Source: Lojkania enalia (taxonomy: Eukaryota; Ascomycota; Dothideomycetes; Pleosporales). From it: a stretch of 64,000 nucleotides of DNA. This document shows positions 36,274-47,361 of this stretch, one piece after another. The notes beneath the pieces were generated by a model. The model was not told where the DNA came from and ran no database searches. It worked only from the letters and a program-made list of their open reading frames with translations. Each line of letters opens with the position of its first letter. Position 1 is the stretch's first letter. The DNA lies in NCBI GenBank assembly GCA_010094045.1, contig ML986695.1, positions 1-64,000 on the forward strand, in the 5' to 3' direction. Made by a program: the position numbers and the translations under genes.

Positions 36274-37604
36274 CTACTCGCGGCCTCCAGCTCTCCTCTC
36301 AAAGTCTTCCGTCAGCCGAGATGCATCCACCACTTCTACTCCCTTGCCCAAGCCTACCATATCGGAACTTTCCCACCAATTGCGGCTGTAATCATGTTCA
36401 GATTTAGATTTCGTAGCGGGGCCTTCGTCATCAGTGTCCACCAACCCGCCAAGCCCCGTGCCATCACTTCCAACTACGACTACAGTGAGGCCTACCCAGC
36501 GCTGAAGATCTGCGATGTTGGTGCCATTTGTACCGCTGAGTGCATCTACAACATATACGAGATCGGGACCAATATGTCTCAACATATGCACATAGCCCGT
36601 AGGCGTTGTAAATGGCATTACCATTGACGGGGTTTCAACTAATCTGAGCGCCTGTGCATGCAGAGTATTCCAGAGAATGTTGTCAGAGCTTCTTGCTGAC
36701 AGGGCTGGCGTGTAAATGGTCTCTTCAGGTTGGGGGGCAATTGAGGTGAGCTCTTCCCCAGGTGTTTGCGCCGGGGTGGATATAGCAGAGTAGGAAGAGC
36801 CGAGGGAAGCATCGCCTACTCGTGAATTTGGTCGCGATTTCAACGATGGTGAGTAGATAAGGACGAAGAGCTTCGTCTTGTTGAGGTCAGTGTCGGGTAG
36901 GAGCGAGAGAATTGTCTGTACAACGTTAGCTGGAACCTCAAATTATGTATATGCGATACACATACGGCATTCTCTGAACGGTAGGAGCTCTCGTCTTCAT
37001 GCGGATTGTCCATCAAAGACTCGGCAGACACGACAATAGCAACCGTCTTCTTCCTCCCGCCGGTTGATTGCCCGCCCCGCACTGAAGCGGCGAATGACCT
37101 TGTCTGGGCGTCTGCCGCACCAGTGCTCTGTGAAGATTGCGCTTCGATGTTGCGCCTGAGAGCGGCCTCCTCAGACCATCTACTATGGTCCCCAAAATCG
37201 TCCCTGTCCTCTTCGCGAATGGAGGCGAGGACACCACCCACCGCAGCTCCCGCAGCCGCAACACCTGCCGCCGTCTTCTTGCTGACCGAATCGAACAGTT
37301 GTTGCGGACTCGGCGTCCGCCGAATAACGCCCTGCACGCGCGACACGAGGCTTTCATCCTCGCGTATCACGCCCTGTGGCAAGTTGTCGCGGCTGGCTCC
37401 AGGAGCCTTGCCGTCTCTGTCCTCACCATAGCTGAGATTCTCATCCTCAGAGGAATCGTCATCTTCGCGGCGTTCGCTCCATACCCATGCGACGGCTCCG
37501 GCGGTTGCGACGGTAACGGTGAGAATTAGGGGGACCCAATAGCCGAAGGTAGTGCGGCGGCTGGAGGACTGACGGCGGTCATAGCGGTCGTAGGAGAAGG
37601 ACAT
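36274..37604 (-). CDS. PEX22: Peroxin 22-like protein
   Basis: Exons 36966-37604 and 36274-36915, intron 50 bp (GTATGT..TACAG), 426 residues. The N-terminus has a short head with RRQSSSRRTT, then a single membrane segment (YWVPLILTVTVATAGAVAWVW) followed by an acidic linker, as in filamentous-fungal Pex22. Pex22 anchors the ubiquitin-conjugating enzyme Pex4 at the peroxisome membrane and activates it for Pex5 recycling. A second hydrophobic AAAGAAVGGVLASI lies near 120. The folded domain begins with KKTVAIVVSAESL near 185 and runs through LYVVDAL-like and LTVVVVGSD strands. It is divergent with eIF2B-gamma. Confidence 0.85.
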
Positions 37605-38023
37605 GTTGGCTCAAATGCTCGTGATCATGTTCTTATCCTTGCGCGGAGGACAGAATCGGATTTTTGGGGTCGCCGTGTGGTGATGTTGTGGTGTTGCAGT
37701 GCGCCCCGTCCTACCTCGGACGGAGAGCTGATGTTGTTGTTCAGGTGGCTGGGGAGGGAGCTATGACGACCCCTGTCCCTGTCAGCAGTGAAGGCCCATG
37801 CCCAACACGTGCAGCCGAGGAACTACCGGCAGGGAAGAGTCACTGGCACATTTTGGCGGGGCATTCTGACTCTTCACCACATATCCAGATACCCCGCCAA
37901 GCCCAGAACCCCGACGGAAGAGCTGCAGAATAACTGCTCCTCTGAAGAGCATCGAGCTCCATTCGGCGTTCCGCGACTCCGGAAACGCCATTGGAATAAC
38001 AATTGCGCCCGTCCGCCGGCACC
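37605..38023. promoter_or_regulatory. Shared promoter between PEX22 and eIF2B-gamma
   Basis: 419 bp lie between two divergent start codons, so both promoters must be here or overlap neighbouring exons. No specific factor site could be supported. Confidence 0.5.
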
Positions 38024-39869
38024 ATGCCGCACGCTACCCTTCCCTCGCCCGGCTTCCAGGCGCTCATATTGTGTGGGCCCGGAGCTTCATTCAGCACATT
38101 CACCTCGACCCCACAAGACATACCGAAAGCCCTCCTACCTATAGCGAATCGCCCAATGGTATGGTATCCGTTGGAGTGGTGCTATCGAATGGGACTCACA
38201 GGTATAGCGCTCCGCCTCCTCACGCGAGCTGAAAGCTGATTTGGTTACGACCGACAGAAATCACCCTCGTCACGCCTCCGGAGTCATTAGAAGCTATTGA
38301 AGCTGCGATGTCCCAGAACCCGCACCTGACCTCGCTGCCCGCGCCGAAGCCTGATATTCTCGCCCCAAAGGATCTTACGCACGAGACCGGGACCGGCGAT
38401 CTATTCCGCCTACCAGAAGTGCATTCAGCTATCAAAGGAGACTTCGTTGTGCTCCCTTGTGATCTCGTATGCGAACTCGACGGCACAGCCCTAGCAGACG
38501 CATGGATGATTGAGCAAGCTGGGCTTGGAGCGGCTAGCGGAGGGCTCAATCAATCTGGCAGGATACCAATGGGCATGGGCGGCGAAAAGATCGGTCGGCG
38601 GGGTGGCCTGGGTGTGTGGTTTCAGACGAAAGGGGAGGGGAGCATTAAAGGCGAGGAGACCGACTTCATTGCGACAACCCCACTACCCGCGCCCATTGTA
38701 CCGCCACCCTCAGATTCCTTACGGCGAGACATTTCGAAACTCGTCTATACCGTCCCAACAGACACCCTCAAGGATATAACGGAGGAGAACAAGTCTTTCC
38801 CCGTGCGGCATTCTTTAATACAGAAGCATGGCCGCATAAAGATGCTCACCACTTATCGTGACGCGCACATCTACTTTTTCCCTTACTGGGTAGTTGACAT
38901 GATAAAAAGGAACGAAAATTTTGAGAGCATCAGTGAGGAAGTACTAGGGTGGTGGGCGAAAGCAGGCTGGCAAGAGGGTCTAGGAGACAAGCTAGGTCTC
39001 CGTGAGATCTTTCATGGTGCGGAAAGCCCAGATGGGGATCTAGATGCCTCCCAGCCGCTCGAAAATGGCATCGACGTTTCATCACTGAGCAGTACGTGGA
39101 TAAGTAATTACGTGAATACCATCACTACTACCGAATTCACAAGGCTTGCATCTCGAGTCCAAAACTCGAATATTCCCCAGGCAGCCAAAATGTTGACCAC
39201 TAAGCCTAAACTTACGATTCCCCCTATATTAGCATATATCCAACCTTCAGGTCCTTCCCACCCCCTGATACGAAGAGTTGATACCGCACATCTACTTCTC
39301 ACAGTGTCTCTTCGGCTAGCCAAGCTATCCTCCGTTGAGGAAGTAGGCAAGGAAGAAGCATCGCCATTCGCCCACGCCGCCAAAATCGCTCACAAGCAGA
39401 CAATTCCAAAGCGCTGCCGCGTGGAAGCCGAAAACTCACTTCTAGCCGAGAACGTAGTTGTCGAAGAAAAGACGAATATCAAAGAATCTGTCATCGGAGC
39501 GAACTGCAAGATCGGCGAGGGTGCGCGGTTACTAAGATGCCTACTAATGGACAATGTGGAGGTGGGGCCCAATGTGCAAATTACAGACTGCATTCTTGGA
39601 CGGAGATGTAAGCTAGAGGGTGGACCGGCAAAAGACGATGAGAAAACTATACTAAAGGATTGCGAGGTGCAGGACGGGCAAGTGGTTGAGTGGGGAAGTA
39701 AGTACCTAGTCTTTTCTCTGCTGTCTTGCGAATTGCGTACTAACTTTTCCGTGTAGCCGAGGCGAAGAATGAAAAGTTTATGCGGTTCGAACTCCCTAGT
39801 GATGAGGATGAGAATGCAGGTTTTGGAGATGAAGCGTTTGGGGATGGGGGGGAGGGGATCTCAATTTGA
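38024..39869 (+). CDS. GCD1: Translation initiation factor eIF2B subunit gamma
   Basis: Exons 38024-38201, 38258-39697, 39757-39869; introns 56 and 59 bp, the second with a TACTAAC branch site; 576 residues. The N-terminal nucleotidyltransferase-like domain starts FQALILCGPGASFSTF, with PKALLPIANRPMVWYPLEW near residues 38-55 and GDFVVLPCDLVCE near 130. The C-terminal left-handed beta-helix has hexapeptide-type repeats (NSLLAENVVVEEKTNIKES to ITDCILGRRCKLEGG). The acidic tail is DEDENAGFGDEAFGDG. With eIF2B-epsilon it forms the catalytic part of the guanine-exchange factor that recharges eIF2, the target of general amino-acid control. The short last exon was found because the frame closes on a conserved acidic C-terminus. 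Confidence 0.92.
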
Positions 39870-40251
39870 TTGCATTTGTAGCGTTGCCGTTTCTGGAATT
39901 GGTGTCTGGATAACGCATAATGCGGATAGCATTGCGGGGAGATGAAAATGTTCTCACAAATGCGGCCGGTGTTGCTGCCTTTTGACTGTACCCAGATGGG
40001 ATTCTTGAGGCACTATCTTAGCGGATGGGATGTCAACGGTCCCTGCCAGGATGACGACGCTATCCTCAGGAAGACTTATCCATCCAAATGACTCCTCGTG
40101 CCATCATCATGGAAAAGTTGTAAGGCTACTAGGAAAAGGGTGAGGGGAGCTTAGTAAGGAAAGAAAGAGATATTATGGTGTCTTCGGACATCGTAAGGCA
40201 GTTGCCTAAAATCCCTAATTTACAGTCGTTTGCCGGAGCTTCGAACCTTCC
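39870..40251. other. Intergenic before tandem duplication
   Basis: No gene seen; 3' flank of eIF2B-gamma. Confidence 0.5.
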
Positions 40252-40415
40252 CCGGCATCCAAGTGCGAATAGGGGGATAAGAGAAAGGAATAGAGCAGTC
40301 CTTGAAGTATTTCGCCAGATTTGGAGCTCAGATCCGGCATCCAAGTGCGAATAGGGGGATAAGAGAAAGGAATAGAGCAGTCCTTGAAGTATTTCGCCAG
40401 ATTTGGAGCTCAGAT
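40252..40415 (+). repeat. 82-bp direct tandem duplication
   Basis: Two apparently identical 82-bp units, 40252-40333 and 40334-40415, each starting ccggcatccaagtgcg, followed by the first ten bases of a third unit. It lies 330 bp before the poly-Thr gene and may affect its promoter. Confidence 0.9.
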
Positions 40416-40590
40416 CCGGCATCCACTCGTTGCAGAACTCGAGTTCTGAGTACTTAGCTCGGCCCTGGGATGTTTATTCGAAGCAAAGCTTAGCGACCGC
40501 TACGCGTAGAAGCTGCATGTGGCATCTTCGTACCTTCTTGGCTTTAGGAACAAAGTCTGAGTTGCATCTTCCACTGAAACATTTGAATCC

Positions 40591-40672
<82 letters not shown>
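40591..40672 (+). repeat. (CAT)n microsatellite, about 27 units
   Basis: Perfect CAT repeat of about 82 bp located 70 bp before the proposed start at 40742, so probably in the 5' leader. In one frame it would code poly-Ile, which is implausible as protein. Confidence 0.95.
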
Positions 40673-40673
<1 letters not shown>

Positions 40674-40741
40674 CACTCAGAACAGCAGAAAACATCAGCA
40701 TCCCAATCACTAGTTTCACTTCAGCTTTATCCCCACTTAAC

Positions 40742-41777
40742 ATGTCCTCCACACAATATCCACAGTACGTATATATGTACTTTAGCCACCGCAACCCCAA
40801 TCCGCAAGAATCCGACATCGATTCTTGGGACGGCCGGCCGTGTTGGCCGTACAGGGTCTTCAGGCCCGTACCCAACCAAGCACAAAGCCGTCGCATCGCT
40901 CCACCGGTCTCCAACATGGGCCCTGCGCAGAGTGGCTCGAGGCAAGAGCGCCCTTATTGGATATTTCCCAATGCGATTTGCTGGTTCAAGAGGATTGAGA
41001 TTGAGGATTTGCCTTCGATAGGCCTTGTAGATGCGGGGTATTCGGATCCGCCCTCGTCGGATGATAGGAGCGGTGAATCAAGTCGAAAGCCGCCCGCGTC
41101 ATATGAGGATAGACCGGTCTCTAGCTCTAAGACGTCGAATAGTGGTATTTTGGGTGGCGGGAATGGGCTCATCAGTGGGCATACGAATGACCACAGTGAT
41201 GGCCACATAAACAACCATAGAAATTTCAGTGTTGATGGAGAGAGGGCTTCCAGTGAAGGCAGTCAAAGTCCCCCGTCATTGACCGAGGATAGCTATAGCT
41301 CTGACTATGAAATGTCAATTGGCCCGCCCGAAAACGGCACGTATGGACGCACCAACGGCCGCTTCGAACACGCCAGCAGCTGCACCATGGATCTTATTGA
41401 ACAATATTCGCAGAGCAAGTTCTGTAAAGCTATCCAACCTCTCGTCCTCAAGCTAGTACTATCCCTTGCTCCAAACTCGCAAATCGAGACGAAGGCAATC
41501 GAGGCTAAAGACCTTGAGGAGCTAGAGTCAATATACGACATCTCTTTCTCGTCTCAACACCATGAAGACAGTCCCGACTCCGAGGGGTCAGCTCACAAGG
41601 ATCTTTCTTCCTTGCTTGCAATCCCCAATTCTAATCCGAGTCTTGACGAGTCAATGTACGAGGAAATCTGTGATCTACTCTGGCTTCTCAAAGTCGCTCC
41701 TGACTCTGAGGACCCGGATTCATGCCTCGAAAGTATTCAGAAATTATTCGAACTTCCTACTGCCACTACTGCTGCTG

Positions 41778-41872
<95 letters not shown>

Positions 41873-41882
41873 NNNNNNNNNN

Positions 41883-41977
<95 letters not shown>

Positions 41978-42057
41978 AGTCGGACAGCGGGAAGCGCGTT
42001 GAGGTTGCGAGACCAGGCTCTAAAAACTATGTGGATTCTGCAGTTGAAGATGACTGA
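40742..42057 (+). CDS. Hypothetical protein with poly-threonine tract, interrupted by assembly gap
   Basis: Starts MSSTQYPQYVYMYF. Early blocks are IDSWDGRPCWPYRVFRPVP and PYWIFPNAICWFKRIEIED (near residues 30-90), then a Ser/Asn-rich region. A helical segment follows with FCKAIQPLVLKLVLSLAPN and the acidic ICDLLWLLKVAPDSEDPD. From 41778 the frame enters (ACT)n coding poly-Thr, broken by ten N at 41873-41882. After the gap the ACT frame runs on to KSDSGKRVEVARPGSKNY and TGA at 42055-42057. With exactly ten N the frames do not match; a true gap length of 2 modulo 3 restores both the repeat phase and the reading frame. No family recognised. Residue count is undetermined. Confidence 0.6.
41778..41976 (+). 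repeat. (ACT)n coding microsatellite containing a 10-N gap
   Basis: A near-perfect trinucleotide repeat on both sides of the N run at 41873-41882, so the assembly collapsed within it and the real length is unknown. Preceded by GCT codons (Ala). Confidence 0.95.
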
Positions 42058-42869
42058 GTTATTGAACCGAGGAAGGATCTGCGAAGGCCGTACGTGTACA
42101 TTGATAAGTTCGAGCGTCTGTGATGGGTTTGCATGAGGAATAGCTCGGAGACCAGAGCGGAGTGTGGTCCTGGATGCTATCATTAAAGGTTGTCATATTC
42201 CGTTTCTAGAAAATGGGAGGATTTTTTCTAGTCACGTTCTTTTTTAGGCTAAGGAAGTAGCGAGCTAATATATAAAGTGTTCACATTGTTCCTATGAGAA
42301 TTAGGATAAATGAAATTCATTGAGAATGTTTTATTGTGTAGCTAATGGCGGACGTCCTATCATACTGGAGTACTAAAGGAAGACAAAAGACTCGGATTGC
42401 TAGATCGATGCCCATGCCACCGAGCATTCCGACTCAGCCTCGGCCTCCGACTCCTTTCATCACTCACCAGTGACGACACCTGCTTCATCGTATCACAATC
42501 AGACAAGATCCCCTGTCTAATTTCCTTCCACTCAAAATCCTTCGGGAATATGTCATTCCACTGCCAGTACCTATGCGGCGGGCAAACCGTCTCTCCGCAT
42601 TATCTTATCAGCGCACACCTCTCTCTATCCTAACTGTGAACATTGACTTTACTCTGTCCATCCAAGCGAAATATCCATCTTTAATTTAATAATTAGACTT
42701 ATACCAACTTAAACGACTAACTATAGTATTCTAGATCAAGTCGGACTTCCACAATGAAAGAATCATCACAAGACATCAATTAGCGATAGTTTTCTTCAGA
42801 AACAATAAAAAAGCTGTGCTCAGCTTATTATGCGGATAGAGGACATGAAAAGCCTACCAAACAGACTAG
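42058..42869. other. Intergenic
   Basis: No supported gene. The last part before 42869 could be intronic DNA of the interrupted frame that follows. Confidence 0.4.
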
Positions 42870-43338
42870 AACAAAAAGCAAGAGCAGCACGAAGGTCAAG
42901 ACCACGAACAAGGAGAAGAGTATGTGGTGGGAGGCGAATCTTGTCTCAGGGAGGGAGATGAGGAACTGAACTAATTGATTGAGGATGGCCAGCGGGCCGT
43001 ATTTATGTACATAGAAAAGGGGTATATCAGCTGATATCCAGCATGATATCATACGACGATATCCGATACAGCTCAGCAGACTTGCCAAAATCCCCATCAC
43101 AGAGTATATCAAGAGCCAGGGCGCGCAAAGGCATTACTTCAAAGAGGAAGCCAAGGAGATGGTTGGTGAGACGGAAGATGAGCAGGCGAGTATTGGGGAG
43201 ACTTCAGATGGAAAGAATGATAAGTCCGCTTTGACCCTTGATGGTTTAGTGTTGCATTGCGTCAGCCACGTCGAGTATGACGCCTACCTTGCAGCGATGC
43301 AGCGTGTGGGCGCAAAACGCCGCGAGACGAAGCCTTGA
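42870..43338 (+). pseudogene. Reading frame split by an LTR insertion (gene remnant)
   Basis: A frame from 42870 runs to the insertion point at 42922 and resumes in the same frame after the LTR and one copy of its target duplication (43107) to a TGA at 43336-43338. Together it has 94 codons. Left text includes QEQHEGQDHEQGEEY; right text includes HYFKEEAKEMVGETEDEQ, LDGLVLHCVSHVEYDAYLA and ends RRETKP. The left border follows ctag, a possible splice acceptor, so this would be the last exon of a disrupted gene. Upstream exons and family were not recognised. Confidence 0.5.
42923..43101 (+). mobile_element. Solo-LTR-like repeat, copy 3
   Basis: 179 bp, starting TGTGGTGGGAGG and ending CATCACA, flanked by the perfect 5-bp duplication GAGTA (42918-42922 and 43102-43106). 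It has only three GATATC units, against five in the other copies, which accounts for its shorter length. Confidence 0.85.
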
Positions 43339-44512
43339 TTGGTGAAGTAGAGTCTAGCCTTGGCAAATGTAAGTCATCTGTGCATGGAAGGCAAGTGGGC
43401 AGCTGCCCATGCTCGCTTTAGTACACATCAGCGCAGCCTTTTATGGCGAGTGACAAGGAGGGAGGGAAAGCGGGGGAATTACATGGAGTTGTAGATTCGA
43501 AGTGTCATGATCACGGGATTATTCACAGTGGATATGGTGTAGTCAATTCATGCGACTTCTCGGTCTTATTTTGCCAGGCTCTGGTAGAACATCTTGTAAG
43601 GTTATATGTATCGCACGAGCCCTATTATAGATTGGCCCTGATATCATGTGATACCTAGAACAGACAGTATAAATAGCCTTGATCCTCCATAGATATGAAC
43701 ACAGTTCTCCTCATCTGCTCTGATACTTTACACATCTATTTTGACTAGCGGCGACTTAATTTCTTTTTATCTTGAATAGCGGACGTATTTTTGATGCCGT
43801 AGATTCTTGCATAGGTACTGTATTGGCGCCTCTGATAAGCTAATGCACGACAATTAGTCTCTTTGTGCTCTCTATGAGATATTTTGTGTCGAAACTTGAC
43901 CCTAAAATTTTTCAGCAATCAAGCATGTTAGTAATTCGGGCGAGCTAAATTTTACAATGAGAATGCATATCAGACCCTTTTTCTCGTCTATTCTTTGTGA
44001 CCTACCTCAGGGCATTCGTCACGAGCCAATAAACCCCATCATATTGGCTTCCTTGTTGCTAGCCTTAACCTTGAGGTGGATCAGGAGAGATTGGCGTCGG
44101 GCATGACTCGCGCGCGGGAATGGTAATTCTTCTGGATATTTTCAGTTGTCAATGGTAAAGAACTATTCTTAACCCTTCTTGAGTAAATTTCAAATATCAA
44201 TTTTTCATTTATATTGTTCACTGTGGACCACGGATTAGACTACAGTGCCGGCTTAAAGCTAAATAGATAATCTTCCAATTTCCAGTAATGAAAGCCAATA
44301 ATGGATGTTTAGCCCCGAATAGTGAAAAACGTCGCAAATTGATTATGGAAGGCATCAACGTCCTACCCTCACCCTTGCTTATCTCAATTTTGCATTCGGC
44401 AGGAGGCTCCAACTACTCCTTCACTCTAGTCCAAGATGAATTCCAAGTAGACTCCCGCCTCGCAAGTTTTATTCCATCCCCAAGCAAATAGCCATCTCAT
44501 CCCATCCCAGCC
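43339..44512. other. Intergenic
   Basis: No supported gene; promoter side of the lipid phosphatase gene. Confidence 0.5.
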
Positions 44513-45641
44513 ATGGCATCACTACCCAACGTTGACGGCACGGTCGCCGACCCCGAACCCTATCATGCCTCCTTAAATCGCTATCTTTCATCCAAATCGC
44601 GGCCTTCTACAAAACCCAGTCAAACGCAGTCCTCCAAACGAAACATTTTCCAGGATCGCGGGTACCTCCTTTTCTCGGACGAACCACCCTTTCGCGTCTT
44701 CCTACGCGATAATTGGGTAGACCTACTTACACTTCTTATTGCCGACATCGGGGCGCTGGTGCTTTGGATATGGGTTCCACTGTTTACCAGTCAATTATTT
44801 CCCGTTAGGCAAAACGGCGGTGTCGTGTGGCCAGAGTATGCTTATCCTCTCAGGAGGGAGTATATTCCAACATGGTTATCAGCTGTCATTTCATTTTTTG
44901 TTCCATTTGCTGTCATGGGCCTCGCCTCTATCTTTTTAATCGGGAGCTTCTATGATGCGAACTCAGCGGTAAGTCGTCTTCAACCATCGGTGTTGGTTGA
45001 GTGTTAATTGCTAGCAGATCATGGGACTCGGCTACGCACTATCGGCATCCACATTGTTTCAGAGTTTCATGAAGCTCTTTATCGGCGGTCTACGTCCACA
45101 CTTTCTCTCAGTTTGTGACCCTATTCTCCCCTCTCCCGGCAGAGGCTTCGGCTCCCTCTTTTACGACAGAGATATCTGCACAGGCGAAGACCGCCATATC
45201 CGTGAAGCCTTGATGTCCTTCCCATCCGGACACTCCTCCGCCGCTTTCGCTGGCTTCGGTTTTCTAGTACTCTGGCTGAATGCGAAGTTCAAGATCTTCG
45301 CAAATCGGCAGACCAGATGTTGGCAGCTTTTAGTGTTCAGTGCGCCGATACTTGTCGCGGTGTGTATTGCGGGGAGCAAAATTGTGGATAGATGGCATCA
45401 CCCTGGCGATATTATCGCTGGTGGAATTATTGGGAGCATATTTGCGGTGTTGGCGTATAGGATGAGGTACCGTGCTGTATGGGACTGGAGGTATAATCAC
45501 ACGCCTCTGACAAGGGAGGGGCTTGGAGTTGAGGAGTGGGCTGTTGATAAAAAGTTAACAGCGATTGACAATGCTGGATGGGAGAACCTGAGGACACAAA
45601 AAAAGCAGGACAAATTGGAGTCGAAAGGGGAGCAAGTTTGA
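44513..45641 (+). CDS. DPP1: PAP2-family lipid phosphate phosphatase (DPP1 type)
   Basis: Exons 44513-44968 and 45018-45641, intron 49 bp (GTAAGT..TAGCAG), 359 residues. About six membrane helices. The three PAP2 phosphatase motifs are present in order: KLFIGGLRP (motif 1, K-x6-RP), FPSGHSS (motif 2) and SKIVDRWHHPGD (motif 3, with Lys where Arg is usual). The two His, one per later motif, carry out phosphoryl transfer. Such enzymes dephosphorylate diacylglycerol pyrophosphate, phosphatidate or related lipids in the vacuole or ER membrane. The N-terminus is cytosolic and Ser/Lys-rich; the C-terminus is charged. The DPP1 symbol reflects the family; substrate is not proven. Confidence 0.9.
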
Positions 45642-46012
45642 ATGAATTTCTACGGAGGATGCTGTGGGGCCCTAGTATTTATCATATCCTAGCCTTTTTT
45701 CCCCTAAGGTGGAAGGAACTTAATGATAGCATCAATATATGTCTTTCTTTCCATCTTGGTATTTTTGAAAAGGCACTGTAATTGATAAGACATAGAAGAG
45801 ATCGAAGCCGAGTCGCAAAAGGAATGCGTATCTATAAGGTATTAGGATAGATAAGGAGGAGGAATGCATTGATTCCTATCTATTTAGGGTCAAAGAGTTA
45901 TATATACTATCTCATCTCCTGTCCGGCCATATCGCGGCTAGTCCTTAATTAGAATCCTACTACACAGAACGTTACAGCAACAATGCCCAATACTACCACT
46001 CACAATAGTATA
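45642..46012. other. Intergenic before LTR copy 4
   Basis: 3' flank of the lipid phosphatase gene; no gene seen. Confidence 0.5.
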
Positions 46013-46216
46013 TGTGGTGAGAGGCGAATCTTGTCTCAGGGAGGGAGATGAGGAGCTGAACTACTTGATTGAAGATGGCCAGCGGGCCATATTTATGTAC
46101 ATGAAAAAGGGGTATATCAGCTGATATCCAGCGTGATATCCGGCGTGATATCGACCGTGATATCGTACGTCGATATCTGATACAGCTCGGCAGACTAGCC
46201 GAAAATCCCCATGACA
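46013..46216 (+). mobile_element. Solo-LTR-like repeat, copy 4
   Basis: 204 bp, TGTGGTGAGAGG at the start and CCCCATGACA at the end, flanked by the perfect 5-bp duplication GTATA (46008-46012 and 46217-46221). Five GATATC units spaced 12 bp: gatatccagcgt, gatatccggcgt, gatatcgaccgt, gatatcgtacgt(c), gatatc. The best-preserved copy and the reference for the family. Confidence 0.88.
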
Positions 46217-46221
46217 GTATA

Positions 46222-46826
46222 TATAGAAATCCAGCCATGAGATATTCTTCAACACCGGAAACAATAATTGTACTAACGTTTCGAGTCTTTCAATTCTTCA
46301 CATCAACTTCTAACTACATAATTCGAAGGAATGCCGACTACATTCCGCCTATTATATATGGTCACCCTATAAGAGAATTTCTCTAGACATCCATTCTTAT
46401 TCGCCACCTTTCGAGCAGAATTTAATCACTCAAGTCTTTTTATACTATCGGCTGCGGTAATCGACTAGTCGATACACCCTAAAGCTTAATCCCTAAGCGT
46501 TCCATGATCATCCCTTGTTCCAAGAACGCGCCATTTGAAAATATTATCCAGATGTATCGCAAGCTTAGCCTTCCCTCAGATTATGATATTTCCCAGCCGT
46601 TGCATCTCCCTAGCCTATTGCCTCATGACCATAGAAACGACGCATACCTTGTTAACGTCCTTGAAATCGTTTGCCCTATCCACTAGCCTGAGGATATCAA
46701 ACCCTATACCGAGGATCCTTTCTCATCCCGCTACGCCAATCCTTGTTCCAGCTTCTTCAGCCTTGCGATATTCAAGGCTTATTCTGCCGTGATGCTAATA
46801 AAGATCGTTTTTGAAGATGGCCAGTG
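46222..46826. other. Intergenic
   Basis: No supported gene. Confidence 0.45.
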
Positions 46827-47361
46827 CTAATGTACCCACCGAATTGTGTATATATTACCCTTGAACGGCTTGCACAGCAAAAACATCATTTCATCCCTCC
46901 TCACGGCAAAGTCTAATGCCCAATCTCGACCGGGAATATATGCCAGCCAAGAGCAGTTGCGGCAGAAGTATTCGAGTCCCTCGTGAAGGAAATAGTGGGA
47001 GAGAGTAAGCCATTTAGGGACTTGTGTAACTGGTCTTCTATAAACAGTGAGAGGCTCGTACTCTGCTAGCACCCAGCATTCTACATTTTTAGTTGAGGGT
47101 GTTGTAGTCACAATAGATACGCTCCGGGCAAAGTAGGTGGTAAATCACGTCTCGAAACTCGCGTAGCAAGTCAAAGAATCGGAGACAGGGGGGAGTGAGG
47201 ATTGCTGATAACTTTCCCTTAAGTTGGTCTTGAATGCTGGGTACTACTTCTATTTCGATTAAATGTTCCTTGTCCCGCTCTTGACGTGGCTCCATTTTTG
47301 ACGCATCCTCAATATCCTTTCGATGTAGCGTCCAGGACATGCTACCATCGATATCATCCAT
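46827..47361 (-). pseudogene. Fragment resembling a fungal F-box/2EXR-type protein, frame-shifted
   Basis: Two overlapping frames. The upstream one (47089-47361) starts MDDIDGSMSWTLHR and reaches CLRFFDLLREFRDVIYHLL, close to the FxxLPxExRxxIYxxLL entry motif of this domain class. The second (46827-47111, another frame) has HYFLHEGLEYFCRNCSWLAY and ends TIRWVH. No convincing intron joins them, so a frameshift is likely. It could alternatively be a small real gene with an unrecognised intron. Confidence 0.35.

Noticed and set aside
40403..40741. N-terminal extension with poly-Ile encoded by the (CAT)n tract
   Set aside because: About 27 consecutive Ile is implausible; the ATG at 40742 gives an ordinary start, so the tract is treated as leader.
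46013..46216. Element considered as a MITE
   Set aside because: No terminal inverted repeats beyond the TG/CA ends, and the duplications are 5 bp as for LTR integrases.
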